From NCBI GenBank assembly GCA_900473175.1, contig UCKM01000013.1:103914-151796 (forward strand): DNA of 47,883 nucleotides, given 5' to 3'. Below, piece by piece: positions 8,301 to 17,817 of the stretch (within the stretch, counting starts at the first letter, position 1; each line of letters starts with the position of its first letter). The DNA is from Hyphomicrobiales bacterium (GTDB taxonomy: Bacteria > Pseudomonadota > Alphaproteobacteria > Rhizobiales > Rhizobiaceae). The position numbers and the translations under genes were made by a program. The notes beneath the pieces were generated by a model. That model searched no databases and had not been told where the DNA came from. It saw only the letters and a list, made by a program, of their open reading frames with translations.

Positions 8301-9446
8301 ATGAAATCACTGGGAAGTTTTCGCCGAAAATTCGCACCTTGGAACGATCCGCAGGCAAAACCCTTCATTGCCATCGAGAACGTGACCAAGAAATTCGCCG
8401 ATTTCACCGCAGTCGATGATTTGTCGCTGACGATCTTCAATCGCGAATTCTTCGCGCTGCTTGGCGCATCCGGCTGCGGCAAGTCCACCCTCCTGCGCAT
8501 GCTGGCGGGCTTTGAGGAGCCCACCGCGGGGCGTATCCTGATCGACGGCCAGGACATGCGCGGCATTCCGCCCTATAAGCGCCCGGTCAACATGATGTTC
8601 CAGTCCTACGCGCTGTTTCCGCACATGACAGTGGAAGGCAACATCGCCTTCGGCCTCAAACAGGACGGCATGGCCAAGGGTGACATCGAAGCGCGCGTCG
8701 CCGAAATGCTCAAACTCGTCAAACTGGAGCGGTTCGCCAAGCGCAAGCCGCACCAACTGTCCGGCGGCCAGCGCCAGCGCGTGGCCTTGGCCCGCGCCGT
8801 GGCCAAACGCCCCAAGGTATTGCTGCTTGATGAACCGCTCGGCGCGCTCGACAAGAAGCTGCGTGAGGAAACCCAGTTCGAACTGATGGACCTGCAGATG
8901 AAGCTCGGACTGACTTTCGTGGTGGTAACCCACGATCAGGAAGAGGCGATGACCATGGCCGATCGCATCGCCGTCATGGACAAGGGCAAGGTCATGCAGG
9001 TGGCGACGCCTGCCGAAGTCTATGAAGCACCGAACTCGAAATTCGTCGCTGACTTCATCGGCAACGTCAACATGTTCGAGGGTAGGACCGCGGCCGTCGG
9101 CAATGGCAAGATCGACATCGCCGTTGCGCCGGAAAATTTCACAATCCGCACCGATGCGACCAAGACTTGCAGTGTGGGGCAGCCGGTGGGCTTTGCCATC
9201 AGGCCGGAGAAAATCCGGATCAGTCGCCAGCAGCCTGTCGACCCATCCATCAATTCAGCGTTTGGCGAAATGTGGGATATCGCCTATTTCGGTGACATGA
9301 CGGTTTTCCACGTGAAGCTGGAGAGCGGCCGGATCATCAAGGCTGCAAGCCTCAATGCGGTGCGTACCGTCGAGGACCCGCTCAGCTACGACGACATGGT
9401 CTGGGTCAATTTCGATGCCGACGCGGGTATCGTGCTCACGTCGTGA
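8301..9446 (+). CDS. potG: putrescine ABC transporter, ATP-binding protein
   Basis: A 381-residue ABC ATPase: Walker A GASGCGKST, signature LSGGQRQRVALARA, Walker B VLLLDEP, and a C-terminal TOBE/OB regulatory region after about residue 260. It energises putrescine import at the inner face of the membrane. The ATG at 8301 is preferred because GGGG lies just upstream; a more distal in-frame ATG at 8277 lies against the preceding hairpin with no ribosome-binding site. It is followed 14 bp later by potH. Confidence 0.93.
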   Translation: MKSLGSFRRKFAPWNDPQAKPFIAIENVTKKFADFTAVDDLSLTIFNREFFALLGASGCGKSTLLRMLAGFEEPTAGRILIDGQDMRGIPPYKRPVNMMFQSYALFPHMTVEGNIAFGLKQDGMAKGDIEARVAEMLKLVKLERFAKRKPHQLSGGQRQRVALARAVAKRPKVLLLDEPLGALDKKLREETQFELMDLQMKLGLTFVVVTHDQEEAMTMADRIAVMDKGKVMQVATPAEVYEAPNSKFVADFIGNVNMFEGRTAAVGNGKIDIAVAPENFTIRTDATKTCSVGQPVGFAIRPEKIRISRQQPVDPSINSAFGEMWDIAYFGDMTVFHVKLESGRIIKAASLNAVRTVEDPLSYDDMVWVNFDADAGIVLTS

Positions 9447-9459
9447 AGGGAGTGATGTC

Positions 9460-10371
9460 ATGGAAAAATTGATATCCTCCGTCGCCAGCAGGCTGGTCAT
9501 CCTCGTCCCATACCTGTGGCTGCTCACGTTCTTCCTCATTCCCTTCTTCATCGTCTTCAAGATTTCCCTGTCGGAAGTGGCGATGTCCATACCGCCTTAT
9601 ACGCCGGTCTTCGACCTCTCGGCCGGCTGGGCAGCATTCAAGGCCAGCTTTGCCCAGTTCTCCTGGGATAATTATATTTGGCTGACGCAGGATCCGCTTT
9701 ACTTCAAGGCCTATCTTTCCAGCCTGCTCATCGCTGGCGTCTCCACAGTTCTGACCCTCATCGTCGGTTATCCCATTGCCTATGGCATGGCGCGCGCACC
9801 TGCGACAGTGCGGCCGACACTATTGATGCTGGTGATCCTGCCGTTCTGGACGAGCTTCCTCATCCGCGTTTATGCCTGGATCGGCATTCTCAAACCCGAG
9901 GGCCTGCTCAATCAGTTCCTCATGTGGGCGCATGTGATCAATACGCCGCTTACCATCCTCAACACCAACACGGCCGTCTTCATCGGCATCGTCTATTCCT
10001 ATCTGCCGTTCCTGGTGTTGCCGATCTATTCGGCATTGGAAAAGATGGACTATTCGCTGGTCGAAGCCGCCGAGGACCTTGGCTGTCCGCCAATTGCCGC
10101 GTTCTGGAAGATCACCTTTCCGCTGTCGCTTCCCGGCGTCGTCGCCGGCTGCTTCCTGGTCTTCATCCCGGCCGTCGGCGAATTCGTCATTCCGGATCTG
10201 CTCGGCGGATCGCAAACCCTGATGATCGGCAAGACACTGTGGAACGAGTTCTTCTCGAACCGTGACTGGGCGGTGTCATCAGCCGTCGCGGTGATCCTGC
10301 TGCTGCTCCTCGTCGTTCCGATCGTGCTGTTCCAGCGCGCCGAAGCGCGGGCGCAGGAAAGCGAGAAGTGA
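9460..10371 (+). CDS. potH: putrescine ABC transporter, permease
   Basis: A 303-residue inner-membrane permease with about six helices and the EAA loop (EAAEDLGCPP, near residue 200) that docks on the ATPase. The ATG at 9460 follows GAAGGGAGTG; upstream in-frame codons fall inside potG and lack membrane character. It pairs with PotI to form the translocation channel. Only 10 bp separate it from potI. Confidence 0.93.
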   Translation: MEKLISSVASRLVILVPYLWLLTFFLIPFFIVFKISLSEVAMSIPPYTPVFDLSAGWAAFKASFAQFSWDNYIWLTQDPLYFKAYLSSLLIAGVSTVLTLIVGYPIAYGMARAPATVRPTLLMLVILPFWTSFLIRVYAWIGILKPEGLLNQFLMWAHVINTPLTILNTNTAVFIGIVYSYLPFLVLPIYSALEKMDYSLVEAAEDLGCPPIAAFWKITFPLSLPGVVAGCFLVFIPAVGEFVIPDLLGGSQTLMIGKTLWNEFFSNRDWAVSSAVAVILLLLLVVPIVLFQRAEARAQESEK

Positions 10372-10381
10372 GACATAACCC

Positions 10382-11200
10382 ATGAATACCACCTGGTCCC
10401 GCTTCAACATCGCTTCGCTGGTTCTCGGCTTTGCCTTTCTTTATCTGCCGATCGTGCTTCTCGTCGTCTTCTCATTCAACGAATCGCGCCTCGTTACCGT
10501 CTGGGCCGGGTTCTCGACCAAATGGTACGTATCGCTGTTTCACAATCAGAGTTTCATCGATGCCGCCTGGGTTACGATCCGCGTTGGCCTCGTCTCTGCG
10601 ACAGTCGCAACGATACTGGGAACCCTCGGCGCCCTTGCGATGACACGCTATACGCGCTTTCGCGGGCGGCTTTTGTTCTCGGCAATGATATATGCGCCGC
10701 TGGTCATGCCGGAAGTCATTACTGGTCTGTCCATGCTGCTGCTGTTCGTAGCTTTGGGCTTCGACCGCGGCCTCTGGACGATGATCCTGGCGCACATCAC
10801 CTTCTCGATGTGCTTTGTCGCCGTCGTCGTTCAATCGCGCCTGGTCACTTTCGACCGGTCGCTGGAAGAGGCGGCGATGGATCTGGGTGCGACGCCGGTC
10901 ACCACCTTCTTCAAGGTCACATTGCCGGTTATCCTGCCTGCCGTGGTCTCCGGCTGGATGCTCGCCTTTACCCTGTCGCTCGACGATCTGGTCATATCGA
11001 GCTTTACGTCAGGCCCTGGCGCCACCACGCTGCCGATGCGCATCTACTCGCAGGTGCGGCTGGGTGTTACGCCTGAGATCAATGCCGCCTGTACCATGCT
11101 GATTGCCATCGTCACTGTTGGCGTCATCATCGCGTCGATCGCCAACAAGCGGCGCGAGGTGCAGAAAGCACGCGACGAACAGGCCGCCGCCCGGAATTAG
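10382..11200 (+). CDS. potI: putrescine ABC transporter, permease
   Basis: A 272-residue permease with six predicted helices and its own EAA motif (EEAAMDLGATP, near 160). It is the partner of PotH and the last gene of potFGHI. The C-terminus is charged and cytoplasmic. No terminator is obvious directly after it; a palindromic repeat element begins 170 bp downstream. Confidence 0.93.
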   Translation: MNTTWSRFNIASLVLGFAFLYLPIVLLVVFSFNESRLVTVWAGFSTKWYVSLFHNQSFIDAAWVTIRVGLVSATVATILGTLGALAMTRYTRFRGRLLFSAMIYAPLVMPEVITGLSMLLLFVALGFDRGLWTMILAHITFSMCFVAVVVQSRLVTFDRSLEEAAMDLGATPVTTFFKVTLPVILPAVVSGWMLAFTLSLDDLVISSFTSGPGATTLPMRIYSQVRLGVTPEINAACTMLIAIVTVGVIIASIANKRREVQKARDEQAAARN

Positions 11201-11371
11201 CTGTCAGGCGAGAGTTCAGCCGCCGCCATACACTTGGAGGTGAACTATGTGGCTCATGCCATTTAGCGTCACCCTGAAATGAAATGAACGCGGACTAGCT
11301 GGTCTTGCAGTAGCTCCGAATGGATCGTGGACAAATCGCGGTTCGAACCCGCCCGGACTTATCTGTTATAA

Positions 11372-11531
11372 ACCCCCCTCTGTCCTACCGGACATCTCCC
11401 CCACAAGGGGGAGATCGAATTGACATTGGCAGTCGAGGCCAATCGGCAAGTTTTTGAAGATTTAACGTGGGGATCGTGAAAGCTGATCTCCCCCCTTGTG
11501 GGGGAGATGTCCGGCACTACAGAGGGGGGGT
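11372..11531. repeat. palindromic intergenic repeat element, copy 2
   Basis: A 160-bp inverted repeat between potI and the AsmA gene. The left arm (11372-11416) holds TACCGGACATCTCCCCCACA and the right arm (11484-11531) its near complement, with about 68 bp of AT-richer spacer. Each arm contains its own small palindrome around CCCCCACAAGGGGG. The core is shared with the fragment at the window end, so this is a dispersed family. The remaining 11201-11371 shows no convincing gene. Confidence 0.8.
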
Positions 11532-11575
11532 GCTTTTGAATACCAGGCGTTGTCATGGCCGACGCATAATATCCA

Positions 11576-13459
11576 TCAGTTCTGCGGCGAAATAATCGGG
11601 GAGATGAACGGATTGTCCCACGATCCGCCGATGAAAAAGCGCGTGTGGTTGAATGTCGGCTCGGGCTTTGGCGCGTCGGCGGCGCCGCCCGGCACCGGCG
11701 CTGCCGGCACCGGGGCAGCGAAGTCGCCGGTCAATGCCAGGCTCTTGCCGGCCAGTGTCACGATGCCGGCAAAGTTCAGCGTGCCGGACTTGTTCTGGAT
11801 CTGAGCGGTGTCGAGGGCAGCAACCCCGTCCATGATGTTCGCCTTTATCTCAAGCCTGTCGAAGGCCAGCCAGGCATCAGTCTTCTCGTTGAGGCTGAAA
11901 AAGCGGTCGGTCTTGGCTTTGCTGAGGAGGCTATTGAAGTCGAGACTGCGAATCTGACCCGCGCCAAAGCGCATGCTCAAGGTTCCCTTGGCATTGGCAA
12001 GCGCTGACGACCAGCGCGAAATCGGTCCCTTCAACACGAGCGACATTGTCCCTTTGCCGAGTTCGAAACGGTTGCCAAGGCCAAGCAATGAGGCGATGGA
12101 TGCGCTGTTGACGTCGGTGCCGTTGAGCCGGAGTTCGCCGAGGGTTGCGCCATCTCCCTCGTCGGCAAGCTGAAAGCCCGCCGCCACCGAACCGTCGAAG
12201 GCCGATGCCTCGCCGATATCGAAGATCGCCCTGCCGTTGCGGATTTGTGCAGTCGCCGCCACCTTGGCAAGGTTGACCGGTCCAAACGTCGCTTTTTGGG
12301 TGGAGAGGCGCAGGTCGAGATTGAGCAATTTCAGGAAAGCCGTGTCGATCACCGCATCTGAATTTGCCGGGTTATCCGGCAGCGGCATGAACCCCGAGAA
12401 CACCGAACGAAGGTCAAGGTTTTCAAAGGCGAGCGTGCCCGTGACGCTTGGTGTTCCGTTGTTGAGCACGGCCTCGATGACACCCTTGGCCGAATTATCG
12501 TTGAGCGTCGCGGTCAAACCATCGAGTTTCATCCGGGTGGCTGAACCGGAGACGGACGCGTCGAGCGCGAAACTGCCGACAGGCGCACCGGGAATCGTCG
12601 CCATGCGCGACCATTCGAGCGTCCGGCGCAGCGAAGGCGAGGTGAGGGACAATGTCCCTTCGAAGAACTGGTCCTTGGAAATATTTGCCGATCCGTTGAA
12701 GGAGAGTGTCAACGGAGTCGAGCTGAGATTCATCTGCAGCGGACTGGTTCCGCCTGCCAGGAGGAGCAATGCCTTTGTGGAAGAACTGTCGATCTCGGTC
12801 TCTTCGCCGTGCCAGATCGCCGTGCCGCGGAAACTGGCAACGCCTGACGTCTGCGGCCAGTCGAACACGCCGCTTATGCTCGATATCTGCTCTTCCGCCC
12901 CGTTGATCGGCCGCTTGAACGTAACCATTGCATCTTCGAGACGCACGCGCCCGAAGGGTTGCGAAGACACGGTACTCATGTCGGGCTTCGCCGGATTGGC
13001 TTCGACCGCCGCGCGGGCTTCCCGGACCACGTCGCCAATCCGCCCGTCGCTTTTCGCCAGCGCCTCGCCGATCTGCGACAGGCTCTTGATCGGCTCGTCA
13101 ATGACAAAGCGCGGCCGCACGATCTTGGTCTCGGTGAATTCAATGTCGCCCATCAGCGCGGAAAGCAGTGACAGATCGACTTCGATCCGCTCCGCCTGCA
13201 TGAAAGCCGGACCACCGCGCTGCCAGGGATTGCGGATGGTTATGTCGCCGAGCGATGCGGTAAAGATCGGAAAGAACGAGATCTGCGGTGATTGCTTCGA
13301 TTCAACACTATAGCCGGTCCAGTTGCTGATTTCCTGGATAAGTCTGGCGCGGATCAGCTCGGTGCTGACGAGATAGGGCAGGGCAACAAGAATCCCGCCG
13401 GCAACGAGAGCCATCATCAAGACCGTTGCGAGAAGGTTCCTTGGCCTGTACCAGGACAT
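11576..13459 (-). CDS. AsmA-family protein
   Basis: A 627-residue envelope protein with one N-terminal membrane helix (about residues 8-30) and a long periplasmic beta-rich body. The N-terminal IRNPWQRGGPAFMQAERIEVDLSLL region and the C-terminal segment with LDTAQIQNKSGTLNFAGIV are typical of AsmA proteins, which affect outer-membrane biogenesis and are thought to be lipid-transport bridges. A longer reading from 13579 exists, but the ATG at 13459 begins immediately before the membrane helix. A proline/alanine-rich stretch lies near the end. It faces the upstream pot operon convergently across the repeat element. Confidence 0.85.
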   Translation of the reverse strand: MSWYRPRNLLATVLMMALVAGGILVALPYLVSTELIRARLIQEISNWTGYSVESKQSPQISFFPIFTASLGDITIRNPWQRGGPAFMQAERIEVDLSLLSALMGDIEFTETKIVRPRFVIDEPIKSLSQIGEALAKSDGRIGDVVREARAAVEANPAKPDMSTVSSQPFGRVRLEDAMVTFKRPINGAEEQISSISGVFDWPQTSGVASFRGTAIWHGEETEIDSSSTKALLLLAGGTSPLQMNLSSTPLTLSFNGSANISKDQFFEGTLSLTSPSLRRTLEWSRMATIPGAPVGSFALDASVSGSATRMKLDGLTATLNDNSAKGVIEAVLNNGTPSVTGTLAFENLDLRSVFSGFMPLPDNPANSDAVIDTAFLKLLNLDLRLSTQKATFGPVNLAKVAATAQIRNGRAIFDIGEASAFDGSVAAGFQLADEGDGATLGELRLNGTDVNSASIASLLGLGNRFELGKGTMSLVLKGPISRWSSALANAKGTLSMRFGAGQIRSLDFNSLLSKAKTDRFFSLNEKTDAWLAFDRLEIKANIMDGVAALDTAQIQNKSGTLNFAGIVTLAGKSLALTGDFAAPVPAAPVPGGAADAPKPEPTFNHTRFFIGGSWDNPFISPIISPQN

Positions 13460-13665
13460 GAGTGTTTCCGATATTCCCTGCGCTCGTTCCGGTCCGTATT
13501 GACGGAAATTTATGCTTCGTACCTTCGGTTTAGCGATCATGCGGGGCAATTCAAGTCGATATAGCGCCTTCAGCGACAAATTGTTGCATATTGTAACAAT
13601 CGCGTGCGCTCTTCAAACACGTGGAGGTGCAGCTCCAGCGTGTCGTGATGTTGATTGTTGGAATG

Positions 13666-16600
13666 CTATTCCGCCAGCACCCGCGTCGAGGGGAAGGTGA
13701 TCTCCACCATCGTGCCGCGTCCGGGTGTGGAATCGATCGTGAAATTGGCGCGGTTTGCCTCTGCCATCGCCTTGGTCAGCGGCAGGCCAAGGCCGGTGCC
13801 GTCGGTGCGTGCATGGCGCGGCGTGGTGATCTGTTTGTAGGGCCGCAGTGCCTGTTCGACTTCCTGACGAGTCATGCCGATTCCCGTATCGCGCACGCGC
13901 AAAAGCACATCGCCGCTCGCCTCGTAGCTGGTCGACACGATGACCTGGCCGCCGGGTCCGGTAAAGCGGACGGCGTTGGACAAAAGGTTCAATGCGATCT
14001 GGGTGATCGAACGATGGTCGGCGACGATGTCGGGCAGCCGCGATGTCAGGCTCGATCTGATGATGACCCGTTCGCGATTGGCCTGCGGCTGCATGATGGC
14101 GACGGCTTCCGTCAGGGCATCATTGAGCGACACGGCCTCGAAATCCATCTCGACAGCGCCGGCTTCAATCTTGGAGATATCGAGGAGGTCATTGACTAGC
14201 GACAGGACATGATTGCCCGAGCGGCTGATGTCATTGAGGTAATCGCGATAGCGGTCACTGCCGATCGGGCCGAATTTCTCATCGGCCATAAGCTCCGAGA
14301 ATCCGATGATGGCATTCAGCGGCGTGCGGATTTCATGGCTTATGCGGGCAAGAAATTCGCTCTTCTGGCTTGATGTCCGTTCTGCCTCGCGTCTCGCGCT
14401 GACGAGTTCCTCTTCGGCACGCTTCCAATGGGTGATATCGCGCAAGACAGCGCAATATCCCTTGGATGCATCGAGTTTGCCGATTGTCATGAACAGCGGA
14501 ATGAAGCGCCCCTGGCTCTCGCGGCCGATGACTTCGCGCCCGTCATTCAGCAGGCTCGCCACGCCATTGTCGGAGAGGCTGTTGAGGTAGTCCATGGCTG
14601 CGCGCTGGCTTTCGATGGCGAACAGCAACGAGAAGGCTTTGCCCGTCACTTCTTCCGGCTCGTAACCGAAAAGCGCCGCAGCGGAATGGTTTATGGAGCG
14701 GATTGCGCCGGCTGAGTCAAGCAGGATCACGCCGTCGGTAGCTGTGTCGAGAATGGCATTGAGTTCGTCGATGCGCGTCTGCAGCACCAGCCGTTCACTC
14801 TCGTCGAAATGGTTTGCCGCCGGGGCCTCCAGCGATAGCGCAAGCAGGAGCGCCCGCCCGCTATTCTCGCTGCCTTCATCCCAGCGCACCGCCTGCAGAT
14901 GCGCCTTTACCCGCATTGTCGAACCGTCACTGCGGCGAAGGTTCATGCCGGTTTCGTCACTATCCTCGCCATCCTCAGGCATGTCGGCGAAGAGCACGCT
15001 GAAACCGCCGGCATCATTGATGGCGTCCGCATTGTCATAGCCAAGGGTCGTAAGAAGAGCCGGATTTGCATAAAGGATCTGCCCATGCCGATGGATCAGC
15101 ACCGGTAAGGGCAGGGCTGCGAGAATCGAGGTGTCGACACCCTGTCGGGCATGCTCACGAATCCGTTCCGGAAAATCGCCTGGCTGAGCCGGCATGTCGG
15201 CAGAATCATCGCCTCTGGACGATACCGCGAATCCGGGCCCCACGACTTCGGCGTCTGGGACCATGTCCGCCGCAGCGAACGCCTCATCCTGTTGGGGGGA
15301 TTTCCGAACCGGATCGGTCGACGATGCGCTTACTTCTTCTGGCTGCCGCGGGATGTCGGCCAGCACTTCGCGGCGCAGCCGTTCGGCGATCTCCCGGAAT
15401 GCGTTGCGTTCGGCGTCGTTGAGACGGCCCTCATCGCGCGGCGGCCGCTGTGTCTTCAATGGAATGACGTTGTCGGCGGCAATCGGTGCAATTTCCAGTG
15501 CGGGCTTCTCGGATCGGAGCGCATCGGCCATTGCATCAGCGGAAGCGCTCGCGTCCTGCGGATCTTCCTCGATTGCAGTGTGTGCAACGATTGTTCGGCC
15601 CAGCGTCAAGCCAATGGCTTTTGGATCAATCGCGACATCACCCGTGCGCGCGACGCCAAATCCGCGGAAGCCCATGAAGATGCGGTCGCGCGAATAGATC
15701 GGCAGCGCAGCAAGTTCGATCGGCACGCGCAGGTCGGTGCCTTCGATCGGCCAAAGCACGGTACGTCCCGACCACGTGTCGCGTCGTTCCAACAGCCCGG
15801 CAATCTCCTCACTGGCATCAAAGCCAAAGCGGGCGGCAACCGAAAGGAACGGCTCCCCAATGATAGAGGCGGAAGCTGGTCCGACTGCGGTGGCGAGCTC
15901 CGGCGAAATCTCGCTGAAATTTGCCTCCGCATCTACCTTCCATACGAAGCGCACTGGCGCCTCGGTCGGCATGTAGTGAAATGCCTCCGGCAAGGGATTG
16001 TCTGTATCCGAACCTGCCTCCTCGCTTCCTCTGGCAGCAGGCCCTTCGCTCGATTGCACCAACGCAAGCGGGGATTGCGATCTGCGATCGATTGCGCCGC
16101 CGCCGCCAGCCACCGAAGCGAGGAGGTCTGGCGGCGTGGGTGCAGCATAAGCTTCGGTTGCGATAGCCGCAAACTCCGGCTCGACCGCGAAGAGCAGATG
16201 CAGTGCCGGGCTGTCGGTCAATCGCGCGATCCCGGTGGGGACGGCGCCCCGCGCGGTTTGGACAGGGCGCTTGACCAGGCGGTTGCGTTCATGGCGCACG
16301 TCCCGCACGAGATCACTGAGAGTCTTGTCGCTGAAGCCAAGCCTGCCGAAATGTTCGGAAGCCGCGATCACCGCGCCCGTCGTATTGATCATGGCGGCAT
16401 GGGTTGTCTGATCGCCAAAGCCCATGATCGCGCGGGCCGCGATCAGATGGTCAGAACCGGTCCGTTCCGTACTGACGATTGAAAGCAGGATGGCCTGTTC
16501 ACCGCCCGGCAGCGCGATGTCGCTTGCCTGAAACGTCAGGATCCGGCTCGACAGACTATAGGCTACGCGCAGCGAAACAGTCCGCCCATGCCCGATGGCG

Positions 16601-16833
16601 GGGAAACCGTCGAGGGCCATCAGCTGGCGCCGCGCCCTGATGTCGAACACGCTTTCGCTGCCCAGTATGTCGTCGATGGAATCGTAACCCAGCATCGACG
16701 CGCCCGGGCCATTGGCCCAGATGACACTCGCAAGGTCTGGCGAGACGACTACAAGCGCATCGCCATTGGCGAAGTGCTCGCGGATCGCATCCAGAACGGC
16801 GATATCGATGAATGGATAGGTACCAGACGCCAT
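13666..16833 (-). CDS. pdhS: PAS-domain sensor histidine kinase, PdhS (PleC/DivJ) family
   Basis: A 1055-residue soluble kinase without membrane helices. There is an N-terminal sensory region, an acidic low-complexity linker (about 430-560), one or two PAS domains (about 580-800), a HisKA domain with SHEIRTPLNAIIGFSE (phosphorylated His about 833), and a HATPase with the N box NLLSNAVRF, G1 DTGIGM and G2 DGTGLGL. The extended H-box sequence around EKFGPIG is typical of the PleC/DivJ/PdhS group, whose members act on DivK and control asymmetric division. Size and cytoplasmic architecture match Brucella PdhS, found at the old pole. The match is from recognition; DivK as the partner is inferred. 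Confidence 0.88.
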   Translation of the reverse strand: MASGTYPFIDIAVLDAIREHFANGDALVVVSPDLASVIWANGPGASMLGYDSIDDILGSESVFDIRARRQLMALDGFPAIGHGRTVSLRVAYSLSSRILTFQASDIALPGGEQAILLSIVSTERTGSDHLIAARAIMGFGDQTTHAAMINTTGAVIAASEHFGRLGFSDKTLSDLVRDVRHERNRLVKRPVQTARGAVPTGIARLTDSPALHLLFAVEPEFAAIATEAYAAPTPPDLLASVAGGGGAIDRRSQSPLALVQSSEGPAARGSEEAGSDTDNPLPEAFHYMPTEAPVRFVWKVDAEANFSEISPELATAVGPASASIIGEPFLSVAARFGFDASEEIAGLLERRDTWSGRTVLWPIEGTDLRVPIELAALPIYSRDRIFMGFRGFGVARTGDVAIDPKAIGLTLGRTIVAHTAIEEDPQDASASADAMADALRSEKPALEIAPIAADNVIPLKTQRPPRDEGRLNDAERNAFREIAERLRREVLADIPRQPEEVSASSTDPVRKSPQQDEAFAAADMVPDAEVVGPGFAVSSRGDDSADMPAQPGDFPERIREHARQGVDTSILAALPLPVLIHRHGQILYANPALLTTLGYDNADAINDAGGFSVLFADMPEDGEDSDETGMNLRRSDGSTMRVKAHLQAVRWDEGSENSGRALLLALSLEAPAANHFDESERLVLQTRIDELNAILDTATDGVILLDSAGAIRSINHSAAALFGYEPEEVTGKAFSLLFAIESQRAAMDYLNSLSDNGVASLLNDGREVIGRESQGRFIPLFMTIGKLDASKGYCAVLRDITHWKRAEEELVSARREAERTSSQKSEFLARISHEIRTPLNAIIGFSELMADEKFGPIGSDRYRDYLNDISRSGNHVLSLVNDLLDISKIEAGAVEMDFEAVSLNDALTEAVAIMQPQANRERVIIRSSLTSRLPDIVADHRSITQIALNLLSNAVRFTGPGGQVIVSTSYEASGDVLLRVRDTGIGMTRQEVEQALRPYKQITTPRHARTDGTGLGLPLTKAMAEANRANFTIDSTPGRGTMVEITFPSTRVLAE

Positions 16834-17028
16834 ATTTTGACCAGCTACTCCCAGAGCGAACGACCGCTATCATGCGGCTGTCTTAATACTTTGTTAATAA
16901 TGATCCGGTCGCCGCTCGTCCACTCGCAGCCCCTTATCTTACATGTCTTTCTCTTGGTTTAGTTAACTTCCGCGGCACTGAGACAGCCATCCACATAATA
17001 ATTTCGATTGAGAAACAGGGGTTTAATT

Positions 17029-17057
17029 GTGCGTTGCAAAAAAATGTTGCAATGCAC
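17029..17057. promoter_or_regulatory. candidate PhaR operator upstream of the phasin gene
   Basis: Inverted repeat with 11-bp arms, GTGCGTTGCAA and TTGCAATGCAC (one mismatch), and a 7-bp spacer. The right arm overlaps the -35 box. PHA repressor PhaR is reported to bind TGC-rich sites upstream of phaP in alphaproteobacteria, so this fits a repressor site. PhaR itself is not in the window. Confidence 0.6.
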
Positions 17058-17075
17058 AATAAACTGGTCTATATA
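17047..17075 (+). promoter_or_regulatory. sigma70-type promoter of the phasin gene
   Basis: TTGCAA (17047-17052), a 17-bp spacer and TATATA (17070-17075), about 60 bp before the phasin ATG. It is one of the best matches to a housekeeping promoter in the window. Confidence 0.65.
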
Positions 17076-17134
17076 CGGTTCATCAAATCACTTGCAGACG
17101 GAAGAACCATCTGCGCCAAGGAAGGATCCAAGTA

Positions 17135-17590
17135 ATGAGCAAGACCACTAAACAGACTGCTGATGCGTTTTCGATCCCCGCTTTCGATGCAACCGCTGTA
17201 ACCGACCAGGTTCGCGAATTCACCGAGAAGGGCGTTGCCCAGTCCAAGGAAGCTTATGCCAAGATCAAGGATCAGGCTGAAGCTGCTCAGAAGACCCTCG
17301 AAACCACTTTCGAAACCGCACAGTCCAACACTGCTGCTCTTTCGCTGAAGGCCTTGGCAGCACTCCGCGCCAACACCGAAGCCAGCTTCGCTCACATCGA
17401 AGCGCTCATCGGCGTAAAGTCCTTTGGTGAAGTGATCGAACTGCAGAGCGCGTTCGTTCGCAAGCAGGCAGAGGCCTTTACCGGCCAGGCCAAGGAATTC
17501 CAGGCAGTTGCCACCAAGGCCGCTGAAGAAATCTCGGCTCCGGTCAAGTCCGCTGTCGAGAAGGCCTTCAAGGACGTCAAGGTCGCCTAA
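17135..17590 (+). CDS. phaP: phasin family protein
   Basis: A 151-residue helical protein, rich in Ala, Lys and Glu, with repeated heptad-like segments (KEAYAKIKDQAEAAQKTLE) and the phasin core FGEVIELQSAFVRKQAEAF. Phasins coat polyhydroxyalkanoate granules and control their size. There is no signal peptide. A strong ribosome-binding site (AAGGAAGG), a good promoter with an overlapping palindrome upstream and a terminator downstream indicate a highly expressed single-gene unit. Codon use is noticeably biased (AAG, GAA, GCT-rich), consistent with abundance. Confidence 0.93.
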   Translation: MSKTTKQTADAFSIPAFDATAVTDQVREFTEKGVAQSKEAYAKIKDQAEAAQKTLETTFETAQSNTAALSLKALAALRANTEASFAHIEALIGVKSFGEVIELQSAFVRKQAEAFTGQAKEFQAVATKAAEEISAPVKSAVEKAFKDVKVA

Positions 17591-17693
17591 TAGGCCACAT
17601 GACACCCAAATTACTCTGACGGCTATCCTCCTCCCGGCCGTCGGAGACGCGAGACCCGGTCTCTCCCCCCCTTCCGGGATCTCGCTTCAATGG

Positions 17694-17727
17694 AAAAGGC
17701 CGGATATCTCTCCGGCCTTTTTCTTTT
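17694..17727 (+). terminator. terminator of the phasin gene
   Basis: An 11-bp stem AAAAGGCCGGA / TCCGGCCTTTT with a 6-nt loop, followed by TTTCTTTTTT. A second, weaker stem lies just upstream (CGAGA... / ...TCTCG around 17650-17684). Confidence 0.9.
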
Positions 17728-17761
17728 TTCTGCAAGTTTTCGCCTTTGTTGCATCGAGTGC

Positions 17762-17790
17762 TTGCAAAAAGCGTCAATCCTCCGTATGTG
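17762..17790 (+). promoter_or_regulatory. possible promoter of tRNA-His
   Basis: TTGCAA, 17-bp spacer, TATGTG, ending 27 bp before the tRNA. The -10 match is weak, so this is tentative. Confidence 0.35.
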
Positions 17791-17817
17791 ACGCCTGTCA
17801 AAAAAACGTGACGGTAC

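Noticed and set aside
7159-8358. 399-codon minus-strand frame opposite potF
   Set aside because: Antisense to a well-supported gene, no recognisable domain, and no suitable ribosome-binding site.
11247-11282. 11-codon frame with a strong GGAGGTGA ribosome-binding site after potI
   Set aside because: It is too short to support as a gene. It may be the remains of a lost gene start, but there is nothing else to back it.
11334-11358. tRNA T-arm-like sequence (GGTTCGAACC)
   Set aside because: There is no matching 5' half or anticodon arm nearby; at most a degraded fragment of a tRNA 3' end.
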